From DATJPD01 sp036394195 (GTDB lineage: Bacteria; Pseudomonadota; Alphaproteobacteria; CACIAM-22H2): DNA of 52,507 nt. Below are positions 27,384 to 36,658 of this stretch, one piece after another. A program made the translations under genes and the position numbers. Positions within the stretch are counted from its first letter, which is position 1; each line of letters starts with the position of its first letter. The notes beneath the pieces were generated by a model. The model searched no databases and was not told where the DNA came from. It saw nothing but the letters and a program-made list of their open reading frames with translations. The stretch lies in contig DASWFO010000146.1 in NCBI GenBank assembly GCA_036394195.1, positions 1-52,507 of the forward strand. Reading direction: 5' to 3'.

Positions 27384-27695
27384 TCAGATGAGGATATCGA
27401 TCAGCGAACCTTTCTGTCGACGCGTCGGGTCGAGCCGCTGGGGGTCGTTCTGCTCCGCCGCGATGCGTGGTGCCGATGGCCGGCGGGCGAATTCGCGGCT
27501 GAACGTCAGGCGCAAGCCGCCGCGGGTGGCGAAGATCGTTTCGGTGGCTCGTCGGCCGTCCGGTCCCTCGGCGACACGGCGCGCAAAGCCGCAGCACCAG
27601 CCGCTCGGCAGCGTCAACGTGGCCCGCGTCTCCGCGGCGGCCAATTCCTCGTCGCAGTCGGCGTCGCGTTCGTCGGATAGGTCGGTAGGGGCCAT
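27384..27695 (-). CDS. Hypothetical protein
   Basis: 103 residues, not recognised. It is supported mainly by a GGAGAACC ribosome site directly before the ATG at 27695. It opens with an acidic stretch (DLSDERDADCDEELAAAE), then a Cys pair, and ends in SLIDILI. The opposite strand also has open frames here (27306-27810), so coding on this strand is only moderately certain. If it is not real, 27276-27790 holds no recognisable gene. Confidence 0.45.
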   Translation of the reverse strand: MAPTDLSDERDADCDEELAAAETRATLTLPSGWCCGFARRVAEGPDGRRATETIFATRGGLRLTFSREFARRPSAPRIAAEQNDPQRLDPTRRQKGSLIDILI

Positions 27696-27790
27696 GGTTC
27701 TCCGGCCCCCGACAGCTTGCCAAGGCTATATCGGCCGAAACGGCTTGCCCGGTGATAAAACCGGGACCACCCCGATGCACAAATCGGCAG

Positions 27791-28093
27791 TCAGACCAGC
27801 AGATCGATGAACCGCCCGGGATACAGCGCTTCGCTTGTGGCGTGAGCCGCGGCGCGTGCGAAGGCAGTGGACGCCAAGCTGCGGATTTCATCCGGCGTCG
27901 ACTCGCCGACATCCACCTCGGCTGCGACGAGCACCAAGGGGACCGTGGGCACCGCGGTCTCCTCCGGCGGAAGCCGATCCGCGTCGGCATCGTAGGCGTT
28001 CCATCGGAACACCGGCGTTCCGCGCAGACCGTTCGGCCGCCCCCGTCGCGGTAAGGTGGCACTGCTTGTTCGAACCGGGTGAACGGGCGTCAT
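27791..28093 (-). CDS. Hypothetical protein
   Basis: About 100 residues from the ATG at 28093, preceded by GGAGCGGAG. Not recognised. The C-terminal half (VPLVLVAAEVDVGESTPDEI) looks like a folded alpha/beta segment, and the N-terminal half is Arg/Pro-rich. It lies between the aldolase region and the MFS gene on the same strand, with no clear operon link. Confidence 0.5.
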   Translation of the reverse strand: MTPVHPVRTSSATLPRRGRPNGLRGTPVFRWNAYDADADRLPPEETAVPTVPLVLVAAEVDVGESTPDEIRSLASTAFARAAAHATSEALYPGRFIDLLV

Positions 28094-28204
28094 GCATACT
28101 CCGCTCCCCGACAGCCCGAGCAGGGTAGGCAATCGCGCCGCCCCGGTGGGCGACAAATGGCGGACTTCGCTGTGACATTCCTGTGGCCGGCGCCCCCCGG
28201 CGCG

Positions 28205-29461
28205 CTAAGCCCGAGCCTGTTGGGCCGCGTATTTCGCGAATTCGCTTGATTTGGTTTCCGCGAGGAGCAGCCAGAGCACGACGATACCGCACGCCGCGAT
28301 GGCGCCAAGGGTGAGGAAACCGGCGGTGTACCCGAAGTGCTGCACCAGATATCCCGACCCGGCCATGCTGACCGCGGCGCCGATCCCGATCGCGGTGCCC
28401 GCCGCACCTTGCGCCAAGTTATAGCGACCGGTACCGCGCGTCAGGTCGGCGATGACGAGCGGCGTCAGCACGCCGATGATCGCCGCCGACAGGCCGTCGA
28501 AAAGCTGGATCGGCACCAGCAACCACGCGTTCCCTGCGAAGGCGAAGCACACCGCGCGCAGGGACGCCGTCGCGAGGCCGATCAGCATGAGCGGCTTGCG
28601 GCCCCATTCATCGGCGCGGTGCGCGACCCACCCGGCCACCAAGGCGGTCAGCAGCTGCGGCACCACGAGCACGGCCGCTGTGATGAGCTCGGCCGAGCCT
28701 TCATGCTCGTAGCCGGTTCGCGCCGTCGCCAGCGGGACCAGGGCGGCATTCGCGACCTGGAACAGGAACAGCCCGCCGATGAAAACGTAGAGCTGGCGGT
28801 TGCGCGCCGCGTCGCGGAGGCGATGCGCCTGGCGCGGATTGGCGCGGTCGCTCGCCGATCGCGCTGCGGCATAGTCGATTTCGCCGCCGCGGATGAGGCT
28901 CAACGACAAGGCCGCCGGGATGCACAGCAGGGCGGTGATGTAGAATGGTGCGGCAGGTGAAAAAATCTGCCCGACAACGCCCATCAGCGCCGCCGTCACC
29001 GCGGTGCCCAGCGCGTTGAAGCGCTGGTTGCGGCCGAGCCGGCCGCTCAGCGCCCGATGGCCACACAGCCCCAAGGCCAAGGCGGCCATAGAGAAGCGGA
29101 TGATGCCGGCGGTACTGCCATGCAGAACTTCCGCTATCGCCACCGGCCAGAAGCTCGGCCATAGCGCGTCGGTGACGGCACATCCCGTGATGATCGCGAG
29201 CGACACGCCGATCAGAAGCCGCTTGGCCGATACCGCGTCGACCAGGGCGCCGGCGGGCATTTGGCTGACCACGGAGGCCACTCCGCCGAGGGCCATCACG
29301 TACCCGATTTCGCTCTGCGTCCAATGCTGCGTGGCGAGATAGACCGCGACGAACGGCCCAAATCCCGTCTGGACGTCGGCTATGAAGAAGTTCAGCCAGT
29401 CGAGGCCGATTTGACTGCGTTTCGCCTGAAGCCGCGCCTTCAGAGGTGTTTTTTGATGCAT
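28205..29461 (-). CDS. MFS transporter
   Basis: 418 residues, about 12 membrane helices. The N-half opening FFIADVQTGFGPFVAVYLA is typical of a drug-exporter-like MFS subgroup, and a loop motif HRADEWGRKPLML lies between helices in the C-half. The ATG at 29461 is chosen because the extra upstream residues are Arg/Pro-rich and non-hydrophobic. The substrate is unknown. Monocistronic by spacing. Confidence 0.88.
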   Translation of the reverse strand: MHQKTPLKARLQAKRSQIGLDWLNFFIADVQTGFGPFVAVYLATQHWTQSEIGYVMALGGVASVVSQMPAGALVDAVSAKRLLIGVSLAIITGCAVTDALWPSFWPVAIAEVLHGSTAGIIRFSMAALALGLCGHRALSGRLGRNQRFNALGTAVTAALMGVVGQIFSPAAPFYITALLCIPAALSLSLIRGGEIDYAAARSASDRANPRQAHRLRDAARNRQLYVFIGGLFLFQVANAALVPLATARTGYEHEGSAELITAAVLVVPQLLTALVAGWVAHRADEWGRKPLMLIGLATASLRAVCFAFAGNAWLLVPIQLFDGLSAAIIGVLTPLVIADLTRGTGRYNLAQGAAGTAIGIGAAVSMAGSGYLVQHFGYTAGFLTLGAIAACGIVVLWLLLAETKSSEFAKYAAQQARA

Positions 29462-29610
29462 GCCCCAAGCCGACCGGGGCCGCGGGGCGCCGCGCCGCGA
29501 CCTTATACTCAATCAACGGTTACTGAAGTAACGTGCCGAGTCGCGGAAAGTTCGGCGACAGTCCCGACGGGGGAGGAACGGTTTCGGCGTCAGACGCGCG
29601 CGGCCGCGCG

Positions 29611-30606
29611 TCACATGTTGGCGACCGCCTTATCGTAATATGTAAGATCCAGATATTTCTCGGGGGCCGGGGGCCTACCGCCCCAATCGCCATGGAGCTC
29701 GGCGCGCAGCTTCAGCACGTTGCGGAAGCCCTCCATGTCGATCTTCGCGTCCTTCGCCATGCCGATCCTCGGATCGGCAGCGACCGCGTAGGCGGCCGCG
29801 GCGATCTCGGGGCTGAGATTCAGCTTGTCCCGAAGATAGCCGGTCGCCGCCTCTCTGTTCGCAGGATCCAGAGCCCAGCGCAGCCCATCGACATAGCCTT
29901 GGATGTAATGGACGATAGTCTCGGCATTGCCGGGCGCCCATGTGCGCAGCGCGAACGCGCTCGAGCCCTGATAGGCGCCCAGCGCCTCGGCGGCATTGGC
30001 CATTCGCTTGAGACCAGATTTTTCGGCGACGATCGAGAACGGCGGATTCAACATGGCCGCAGCGGCATTCGCCTTGTCGTCCTGCATGGCCTTGAGGCGG
30101 AGCGGTGTTCCGCCGACGGCCCGCGGCGTGTATTGGCCGGGCGGCACGCCGTTCCGCTTCAGCATCTCATAAAGCTGGAAGGCGTATGCGGTGTCGAGGG
30201 CGTCGACCGCCAGGACCTTGCCGCGCAAATCCGCGTAGGACTGGATCTCCGGCTGGACGTAGAGGTTGTTGAAGCTGTTGTCGCCGCCGAGCAGGACCAC
30301 CACGTCGACCTGCGCCATCTCCGTCAAGGCGACGGCATTGTCGACCGCGCTGTGCGCAAGCTGGTAGCGGCCCTGGGCCAGCCCGTCGCGCAGCTCGATC
30401 GAGTTTGGCGTCATCTTCAGATCCACCTCGATCCCGCGCTTGCGGAATAAGCCGTTCTCCTGGGCGGCAAAGATCGGGAGGTTTTGCAGCCCCTGAAAGA
30501 CGATGACCGTGATCTTCGTCTGAGCCTGCGCCGCCGCGACGCCCAGCCAGGCGAACGCCGTCAGCGCCAAAGCGGCCGTCCGCCAGCCGCGACTGTGACC
30601 GATCAT
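29611..30606 (-). CDS. NMT1/THI5-like ABC solute-binding protein, no transporter adjacent
   Basis: 331 residues with a Sec signal (about 1-28, ending AAAQAQ). The mature protein starts ITVIVFQGLQNLPIFAAQENG and has the glycine-rich and AAAAMLNPPFS segments of SsuA/TauA/THI5-like binding proteins. The ATG at 30606 follows GGAGGGG. It is the last gene of a minus-strand run MFS - DoxX - DoxX - binding protein with short gaps. No permease or ATPase is in this run. Confidence 0.88.
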   Translation of the reverse strand: MIGHSRGWRTAALALTAFAWLGVAAAQAQTKITVIVFQGLQNLPIFAAQENGLFRKRGIEVDLKMTPNSIELRDGLAQGRYQLAHSAVDNAVALTEMAQVDVVVLLGGDNSFNNLYVQPEIQSYADLRGKVLAVDALDTAYAFQLYEMLKRNGVPPGQYTPRAVGGTPLRLKAMQDDKANAAAAMLNPPFSIVAEKSGLKRMANAAEALGAYQGSSAFALRTWAPGNAETIVHYIQGYVDGLRWALDPANREAATGYLRDKLNLSPEIAAAAYAVAADPRIGMAKDAKIDMEGFRNVLKLRAELHGDWGGRPPAPEKYLDLTYYDKAVANM

Positions 30607-30646
30607 GTCCCCTCCGATTTCATTGTTCCGCGGCCCGGCAAGCGCG

Positions 30647-31141
30647 TCAAAGCTCCCGCTTCAGCACGTCACAGTCGACCGAGAGCTTGCCGCCGCCGCG
30701 CAGCGCGATACAGAGAAAGAATATCCCCCACATCAGCGGGTACTCGCCGCCGCGCTGCCCGGCGAACCACGCGATGGGCAGATGCACGGCAAACGTGATC
30801 ACCGCGAATTCGATAGCGACCGCCGCCGCGAACAGCCGGGTGAGCAGCCCGATCGCAACGCACGCTCCGCCGACAATCTCGAGGAAGATGATGAAATACG
30901 CCACCTCGGTCGCCGGGGCGATGCCGAGGCGCGCCATCGAGGGCGCGAATTTGTCCACCCCGTTCATGAGCTTGGCGACGCCGTGGGGAATAAGGGTCGC
31001 GCCGACCGTGAAGCGGAACAGCGGATACATATAGGGCGCCAGCGCGTCGTAGAACGGCTGCAACCCCGGAAAGATCAGGCGCTCTCGCTCCACCTTGCTG
31101 GTGATCATGGGATCGGTGGTCGTTGCATCTCTGGTGGCCAT
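30647..31141 (-). CDS. DoxX-family membrane protein (copy A)
   Basis: 164 residues, four membrane helices, with the DoxX family pattern LFRFTVGATLIPHGVAKLM, a second helix with EIVGGACVAIGLLTRL and GGGEYPLMWGIFFL-type ends. DoxX proteins are small inner-membrane proteins linked to redox or thiol stress; the reaction here is unknown. It is a close paralogue of the next gene, 10 bases away, and shares the C-terminal (L/I)S(V/I)D motif. GAGAGG ribosome site. Confidence 0.85.
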   Translation of the reverse strand: MATRDATTTDPMITSKVERERLIFPGLQPFYDALAPYMYPLFRFTVGATLIPHGVAKLMNGVDKFAPSMARLGIAPATEVAYFIIFLEIVGGACVAIGLLTRLFAAAVAIEFAVITFAVHLPIAWFAGQRGGEYPLMWGIFFLCIALRGGGKLSVDCDVLKREL

Positions 31142-31151
31142 GGCGCGCCTC

Positions 31152-31613
31152 TCAGATTTCCCGGCCGATGACGTTCCGGTCTATGGACAAGTGTCCGCCG
31201 CCGCGGATGGCGATGATGAAGAAGACGATGCCCCACATCATCGGGAACTCGTACCCGCCGGCGGTCCACGAGAACCCGGACGGCCAATGTGCGACAAACG
31301 TGATGATCGCGAACTCCACCGCGATCATCGCCGCAAACACGCGCGTCAGCAGGCCGAGTGCCACGCAGGCGCCACCGACGGTCTCGAGAAAAATGATCGC
31401 GTAAGCCAGCGGCAGCGCCGGCTCGATGCCGCGGCGCGCCAGCACGTTCGCGGCGACGGCGGCGACGCCGGCCGTGACCTTGGTATACCCGTGCGGAATG
31501 ATCAGCGCGCCGGCGGTGAACCGCACCAGCGGATAGATGTACGGCGCGACCCGCTCATAGAACGGCCGCAAGGCCGGGAACATCAGATTTGGACATACTT
31601 GATCGATGGCCAT
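31152..31613 (-). CDS. DoxX-family membrane protein (copy B)
   Basis: 153 residues from the ATG at 31613 (GGGAG ribosome site). It is paralogous to copy A along its whole length: LVRFTAGALIIPHGYTKVT, ETVGGACVALGLLTRVFAA and FPMMWGIVFFIIAIRGGGH align directly. The pair is a tandem duplication. Start alternatives upstream to 31682 lack support. Confidence 0.85.
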   Translation of the reverse strand: MAIDQVCPNLMFPALRPFYERVAPYIYPLVRFTAGALIIPHGYTKVTAGVAAVAANVLARRGIEPALPLAYAIIFLETVGGACVALGLLTRVFAAMIAVEFAIITFVAHWPSGFSWTAGGYEFPMMWGIVFFIIAIRGGGHLSIDRNVIGREI

Positions 31614-31735
31614 GCTGGCACTCCCTGGGTGTGCGTGCGTTAACTTTTGGCCGATTCGCCCCTGTCGCCAAATTCTACGCAAGCACGTTTTGGTCTTCCA
31701 TCACAATACCGCGAGAGCCGGCGGCGGCCCGATGA

Positions 31736-32962
31736 TCAGCGGGGCACGCGCAAAAGCAGCACGATGGCGATCAAATTCCCGCCGACCACGACCGCCGCGA
31801 GAGCCGCAAGATTGTCGGTGCCGGCGAAGCTGACCGTGGCCGTCGAGAACACGCTCATGGTCCACAGGAAAAAGCCGAGCAGGCCCGACGCGGCTCCCAT
31901 GATCGCCGGATTGACGCTGATCGCCGCGACATTGGCGTTGGGCGTCACCAGGCCGTTGCCGACCACGATGATCGCCATCGGCCCGAAGAACGCGAGCGGG
32001 CCCGGCACCAACCCCATGGCGCCCACGACCATCGCGGCGGCGCCGATGGCCGAAATGGCGAGGCCGACCTGGATCAGCCGCGTCCCGCCGACCCGCGTCG
32101 AAAGCCGGCCCACCGCGGCGTTGCCGAGCACGTAGCCGGTCATCGGCAGCAGCACCCATAGGCCGTATGCGGTCGCCGGCTGGTGAAACACCGCGACCAG
32201 CGCCGCCGGCATGATGGTCACGAATGCGAACCACGACGACAGCTGGCATGAGGTCGCGAGCGCGTATTTGAGGAACGTCCGCGAGCGCAGCAGCCACTGA
32301 TAGTTCCGCACCAGCATCCTGGTGTCGAGACGCTCGAGCTTGAAGCGGTTGGTTTCGGGCAGGTAGCGCCATGACGTGATCAGTGCCGCGACGCCGATCG
32401 CCGCCAGGGTGACGAATACGCCGCGCCAACCCGTATAGTGGATGATGAAAGCGCCGATGCCCGGCGCCAGCATCGAGCCCGTCGCGAGGGCGACCGTGAG
32501 ATATCCCATGCCGCTGGCGGCCCGGTCGCGCGGATAGCAGTCGCGAATGATCGTACGGCCGAGCACCATGCCGGCGCAGCCGCCGAAGGCCTGCAGCGCC
32601 CGGGCGATGAGCAGCCACAAGGTGCTGGGCGTGGCTATGCACAACAACGTCATGGCGATGTACAGGCCCGTTCCGGCGAGCAGCACCGGCCGGCGACCGA
32701 ACCGGTCGGAGAGCGGACCGACGATCAACTGGGCGGCCGACAGGCCGATCAGATAGGTGGTCACCACGAAGCCGATATCGCCGGGCGGGATCCCGAACAC
32801 GAATGCCATCTCGGGCAACGCGGGCAGGACCATGTGCAGTGCCAGCGAACTGATCGCCGTGCTCAGCACCAGAACCAGCAGCGGCGGCGGCCGGAGGTCG
32901 CCGGACGGCGGTGCGTCGCTGCTGGCCGCCCGCGTCGCTTGCTTCCCGGTATCTGGTGACAT
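31736..32962 (-). CDS. Bcr/CflA-type MFS multidrug transporter
   Basis: 408 residues, 12 membrane helices. Motif A is clear in LIVGPLSDRFGRRPVLLAG. Typical Bcr/CflA features are the opening STAISSLALHMVLPALPEM and the segment FGGCAGMVLGRTIIRDCYPR. The start at 32962 (MSPDTGKQ) is a guess; ATG at 32974 is equally possible and neither has a good ribosome site. First gene of the minus run with the DoxX pair. Confidence 0.88.
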   Translation of the reverse strand: MSPDTGKQATRAASSDAPPSGDLRPPPLLVLVLSTAISSLALHMVLPALPEMAFVFGIPPGDIGFVVTTYLIGLSAAQLIVGPLSDRFGRRPVLLAGTGLYIAMTLLCIATPSTLWLLIARALQAFGGCAGMVLGRTIIRDCYPRDRAASGMGYLTVALATGSMLAPGIGAFIIHYTGWRGVFVTLAAIGVAALITSWRYLPETNRFKLERLDTRMLVRNYQWLLRSRTFLKYALATSCQLSSWFAFVTIMPAALVAVFHQPATAYGLWVLLPMTGYVLGNAAVGRLSTRVGGTRLIQVGLAISAIGAAAMVVGAMGLVPGPLAFFGPMAIIVVGNGLVTPNANVAAISVNPAIMGAASGLLGFFLWTMSVFSTATVSFAGTDNLAALAAVVVGGNLIAIVLLLRVPR

Positions 32963-33116
32963 TGGCCGCAGCATAAACGGCCATTGAAAGGCTGTCAGGC
33001 CGCGTGTTGCAGCGCGTGACCTACAATGGTCATAGGCTTTGACGGGCGCTGACATTGCCGCCGTCCGGCTCCGGTTCTAGGATCGCGTCAATCGAGCCGA
33101 ACCAGAGGGAGAATGC

Positions 33117-34481
33117 ATGGATCGCCGCGACTTCCTGAAATCCGCGACGCTCGCCACCGCCGCCACGGCGGCATCGGCTGCGTTCGCTCAGCCACAGAGC
33201 CCGGGCAGCGGCCAGCTGGCTCAGGCCGCCGGCCCGGCGGCACCCGCCGTGAAGAACCTCGGGGAGCCGCAGATGCGGCGCTGGACCGAGCAGCGCTGGG
33301 CGCTGGACAATCTCATCCGGGCGAACGGCATCGACTGGGACCAGCCGCGGACCGCCGGGCTGGTCGGCGCGTGCGGCCCCGAATCGCAAGGCGACATCGC
33401 CGCGATCCGCAGCCGGGTGCAGAAATTTGCCGACATCGGGCCGGCGTTCGAGGCCGTCGCGCGCCGTCGCGAAGCGGTCGCGCGGGCGGCGGATGAAGCC
33501 AAGGACACGATCACCGCGCGCGACAACTTCTACATGGCGGCCCAGTACTGGGCCTCGGCGCAATGGCCGATCGATCAGAACAACGAGCAAAATCTTTTCT
33601 GCAACCAGAAGAAACGCGAATGCTTCAGCGCCTATGCGCGGCTCGCCGACCACTATGTCGAGGCGGTGTGGCTGCCGCTGCCAAGCGGGCAGAAATTTCC
33701 GGCCTGGTTCCACCTGCCGGCGAACTATTCGGGCAGCCGGATTCCGGCGGTGGTTTCGATTCCGGGCATGGACGGATTTAAGGAGAAGACCGTCGCGCTG
33801 TATGGCGACCGCTGGCTGTCGCGTGGCGTCGCCGTCCTGGCGATCGAAGGACCCGGACAATACGAATGCCCGACGCTCGGCGTGTTCGTCAACGTTCCCG
33901 CCTGGGTCGCGGCAGGCCGTGCAGCCATGGACTGGCTCGCCAGCCGCGGCGAGATCGATTCGCAGCGCGTCGGGATCACCGGCACGAGCTTCGGCTCGCT
34001 GTTCGCCACCATCTGCGCGGGCTCCGATCCGCGCTATCACGCCGTGGCGGTGATGGCGACCTGCCTCGAGCCGGGCTGCCGCACGATCTTTCAGGAGGCG
34101 TCGCCCACTTTCAAGAAGCGCTTCATGTACATGTCGGGCATGACGGACGAACCAGCCTTCGATCAGTTCCGCCAGGCCCTGACCTGGGAAGGCTATGCCG
34201 AGAAGATCAAGTCACCGTATCTGTGCATCGCCGGCGAGGCCGACGAGCTTAGCCCACTCGAGCATACCGAACGCATGTTCAAGGCGATGCAGGGGCCGCG
34301 GAACCTCGTCGTCTATGCCGACTCCCGGCATGCGGTCGGCGGCGTGCCGTCGACCAATCTCGGCCCATCTCCGAGCGTCCTTGCGGCCGATTGGATGACG
34401 AAACGCTTCGCCGGCGAGCCGCTTCAGAGCGAACGCTGGTTCGTCGACGCGGCCGGCCGAATCAACAAGACCGCATTCTGA
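33117..34481 (+). CDS. Tat-exported alpha/beta hydrolase (copy A)
   Basis: 454 residues. The N-terminus MDRRDFLKSATLATAATAA is a twin-arginine signal. The C-terminal ~260 residues form an alpha/beta hydrolase of the large FrsA / pseudooxynicotine-hydrolase-like class. The nucleophile elbow is GTSFGS with Ser291, the likely acid is in GEADEL (Asp376) and the His in DSRHAVGG (His405). A helical cap or N-domain (about 50-190) precedes it. The paralogous next gene starts 28 bases later. Substrate unknown; C-C or ester hydrolysis is the class activity. Confidence 0.88.
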   Translation: MDRRDFLKSATLATAATAASAAFAQPQSPGSGQLAQAAGPAAPAVKNLGEPQMRRWTEQRWALDNLIRANGIDWDQPRTAGLVGACGPESQGDIAAIRSRVQKFADIGPAFEAVARRREAVARAADEAKDTITARDNFYMAAQYWASAQWPIDQNNEQNLFCNQKKRECFSAYARLADHYVEAVWLPLPSGQKFPAWFHLPANYSGSRIPAVVSIPGMDGFKEKTVALYGDRWLSRGVAVLAIEGPGQYECPTLGVFVNVPAWVAAGRAAMDWLASRGEIDSQRVGITGTSFGSLFATICAGSDPRYHAVAVMATCLEPGCRTIFQEASPTFKKRFMYMSGMTDEPAFDQFRQALTWEGYAEKIKSPYLCIAGEADELSPLEHTERMFKAMQGPRNLVVYADSRHAVGGVPSTNLGPSPSVLAADWMTKRFAGEPLQSERWFVDAAGRINKTAF

Positions 34482-34509
34482 TCGAACGAAATGCCAGGAG
34501 GAGGACGCC

Positions 34510-35874
34510 ATGGATCGGCGTGATTTTCTGAAATCGGCCACCATTGCCACCGCCGCGACCGCGGCCACCGCCGGTGCGGCGCTCGCCGCCGAGGCCGGTG
34601 GCGGGATCCCCGCCCAGTTCTCCCAGGCGATCAGCCCGGCTGCCGCCCCGCCGCGGGAGCCGCGGATGCGGCGCTGGAACGAGCAGCGTTGGATGCTCGA
34701 CAACGTCATCCGCGCCAACGGGATGGACTGGGACCAGCCCCGCTCGGTCTATCTCAGCGCGCCCTGCGGGCCCGAGGCGACCGCGGATTTCGCCGCTATT
34801 CGGACGCGCATTCAGAAATTCGCCGATTGCTCGCCGGCCTTCGAAGCCGCGGCGCGCCGGCGTGAGGGACGGGCCAAGGCGGCCGAGGATTCGAAGGACC
34901 TCGTCACCGCCCGCGAGAACTATTTCATCGCCGCCATCCATTGGGGGGCTGCGCAGTGGCCGTTCGACGAGAACAGCGACCAGAACCTCGCCTTCAACAA
35001 GCGCAAGCGCGAGTGCTACGGCGCCTATGCGCGTCTGGCGGATCACCGGGTCGAGGAAGTGTGGATCCCGTTGTCCAGCGGTCACAAGCTGCCGGGCTGG
35101 CTCCATCTGCCGCCGAAATACAGCGGCGGCCGGATTCCGGCGGTGGTCGCCGTGCCGGGTATGGACAGTTTCAAGGAAAGCAGCGTCGGCATGTACGGCG
35201 ATCGCTGGCTGAACCGCGGCATCGCCGTGCTGGCGATCGACGGCCCCGGCCAGTACGAGAGCCCGGTGCTCGGCATCTATGTCACGGTCCCGGGCTGGGA
35301 GGACGCGGCCCGGGCGATGATGAACTGGCTGGTCGCCCGCGAGGAGATCGACCCGCAGCGCATCGGCATCACCGGCAACAGCTTCGGATCGCTGTTTTCG
35401 ACCATCGCGGCTGGTGCCGAGCCCCGCTATCGCGCCGTGGCGGTCAACGCCACCTGCCTCGAGCCGGGCTGCCACACGATCTTCGAGGAGGCGTCGCCGA
35501 CGTTCAAGAAACGCTTCATGTACATGTCGGGCATCCTCGACGAAGCCGAGTTCGACGACTTCCGCAAGAGCCTGACCTGGGAAGGCTACGCGGAGAAGAT
35601 TCGCGCCCCCTACCTGTGCGTCGCGGGCGAGGCCGACGAGCTCTGTCCTCTCGTACACACTGAACGCATGTTTAAGGCGATGCAGGCGCCGCGCCTCCTG
35701 GTCGTGTACCAGGACTCGCGTCATTCGGTGGGCGGCGTGCCGTCGGCGAATCTCGGGCCGTTTCCGCCGGTATTGGCCGCTGATTGGATGGCCAAGCGCT
35801 TGTCCGGCGACACGCTGCAAAGCGAGCGCTGGTATGTCGACGCCGCCGGCCGGGTGAACAAGACGGCGCTGTAG
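34510..35874 (+). CDS. Tat-exported alpha/beta hydrolase (copy B)
   Basis: 454 residues, the same length as copy A and strongly similar throughout. The signal MDRRDFLKSATIATAATAAT is nearly identical. The triad keeps identical positions: GNSFGS with Ser291, GEADEL near 376 and DSRHSVGG near 405. The main differences lie in the region 24-60 after the signal. AGGAGGACGCC gives a strong ribosome site. A terminator-like hairpin follows the stop. Confidence 0.88.
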   Translation: MDRRDFLKSATIATAATAATAGAALAAEAGGGIPAQFSQAISPAAAPPREPRMRRWNEQRWMLDNVIRANGMDWDQPRSVYLSAPCGPEATADFAAIRTRIQKFADCSPAFEAAARRREGRAKAAEDSKDLVTARENYFIAAIHWGAAQWPFDENSDQNLAFNKRKRECYGAYARLADHRVEEVWIPLSSGHKLPGWLHLPPKYSGGRIPAVVAVPGMDSFKESSVGMYGDRWLNRGIAVLAIDGPGQYESPVLGIYVTVPGWEDAARAMMNWLVAREEIDPQRIGITGNSFGSLFSTIAAGAEPRYRAVAVNATCLEPGCHTIFEEASPTFKKRFMYMSGILDEAEFDDFRKSLTWEGYAEKIRAPYLCVAGEADELCPLVHTERMFKAMQAPRLLVVYQDSRHSVGGVPSANLGPFPPVLAADWMAKRLSGDTLQSERWYVDAAGRVNKTAL

Positions 35875-35892
35875 CCCGTTGCTTTTCTGTGG

Positions 35893-35916
35893 CCGCCGCA
35901 CCGCCCGGTGTGGCGG
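35893..35916 (+). terminator. Hairpin after the tandem hydrolase genes
   Basis: A 10-bp stem (35893-35902 with 35907-35916, one G-T pair) and a 4-base loop, 18 bases after the stop of copy B. There is no T-run. Confidence 0.45.
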
Positions 35917-36004
35917 GGCCCTTCACCCGGCACGGTCATGCTTTTGTTTCTTGGCAGACCGCTTGGCGAGAGCACCATTCCTCCCAACGTGAATGGAGGA
36001 CTTG

Positions 36005-36040
36005 GTGCGCGCAACGTCTGATCGGGATCTCGCCGGATGA
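36005..36040 (+). other. Possible 11-codon leader ORF coupled to the lipoprotein gene
   Basis: A strong ribosome site (GGAGGA, 35995-36000) stands four bases before a GTG at 36005. That frame runs 11 codons and its TGA (36038-36040) overlaps the lipoprotein ATG (36037) as ATGA. The lipoprotein start itself has no good site. The GGAGGA can pair with TCCTCC at 35979-35984, which could mask it. Confidence 0.35.
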
Positions 36041-36537
36041 AAAGCTGGATGGTTCTGGCTGTGAGCACGGCACTCCTCGCCGGCTGCGACCAGGCCACAT
36101 TTCCCCTGAGCGGCGGAGGTACCGGGCTCGCTCCCGGTTCGGGCATCGAGCGGTCGATGAGCGGCGTCACCTACAAAACGTTCGCGGCCCCGGTTAGCAC
36201 GGTCGGCAAAGCGGTTCTCCAGTCCCTCAATTACATGGATATCGGCCTCGCCGGCGTGCAGAAGACGGAACAGAGCTGGCAGATCGCGGCGACGGCGGGC
36301 AAGCGCAGGATCGATATCCAGCTTGAGGCCCTGACCTCGAACATGACCGCCATGCGGGTCACGGTCGATCGCGGCGATCAGTTCTTCAAGGACGGCGCCA
36401 CGGCCACCGAAATCGTGTTGCAGACGGCCGATGCGCTGGCCAGCCGGAACAATTTCGGGCAGGCGGCCGCTGACGCAGCCCCAGCCGAGGCCGCCCCGGC
36501 GGCGCTGCCGGCGCGGGCCAAGAAGCGGCGGTTTTAG
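36037..36537 (+). CDS. DUF3568-like lipoprotein (copy A)
   Basis: 166 residues, with a short signal and lipobox LLAGC (Cys18 lipidated), then a Gly/Ser linker. The globular part YKTFAAPVSTVGKAVLQSLN...RIDIQLEALT...ATEIVLQTADAL matches the small DUF3568-type lipoprotein family of unknown function. The tail is Ala/Pro-rich and basic. The paralogous copy B begins about 120 bases downstream. Confidence 0.82.
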   Translation: MKSWMVLAVSTALLAGCDQATFPLSGGGTGLAPGSGIERSMSGVTYKTFAAPVSTVGKAVLQSLNYMDIGLAGVQKTEQSWQIAATAGKRRIDIQLEALTSNMTAMRVTVDRGDQFFKDGATATEIVLQTADALASRNNFGQAAADAAPAEAAPAALPARAKKRRF

Positions 36538-36658
36538 GGCGGACCGCGATGCCCCATTTTTGTCACAGCGGTCACGCGTTTATCGGTGGGGCTTTGGCTG
36601 ACCCGACCCCATGTGGGGAACGGCGCCAATTCACGCGGCGAAAGCGGGAGGAGTGCGT

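Noticed and set aside
27306..27810. Plus-strand frames opposite the hypothetical gene at 27384
   Set aside because: Arg/Ser-rich composition and no ribosome site, whereas the minus-strand frame has one.
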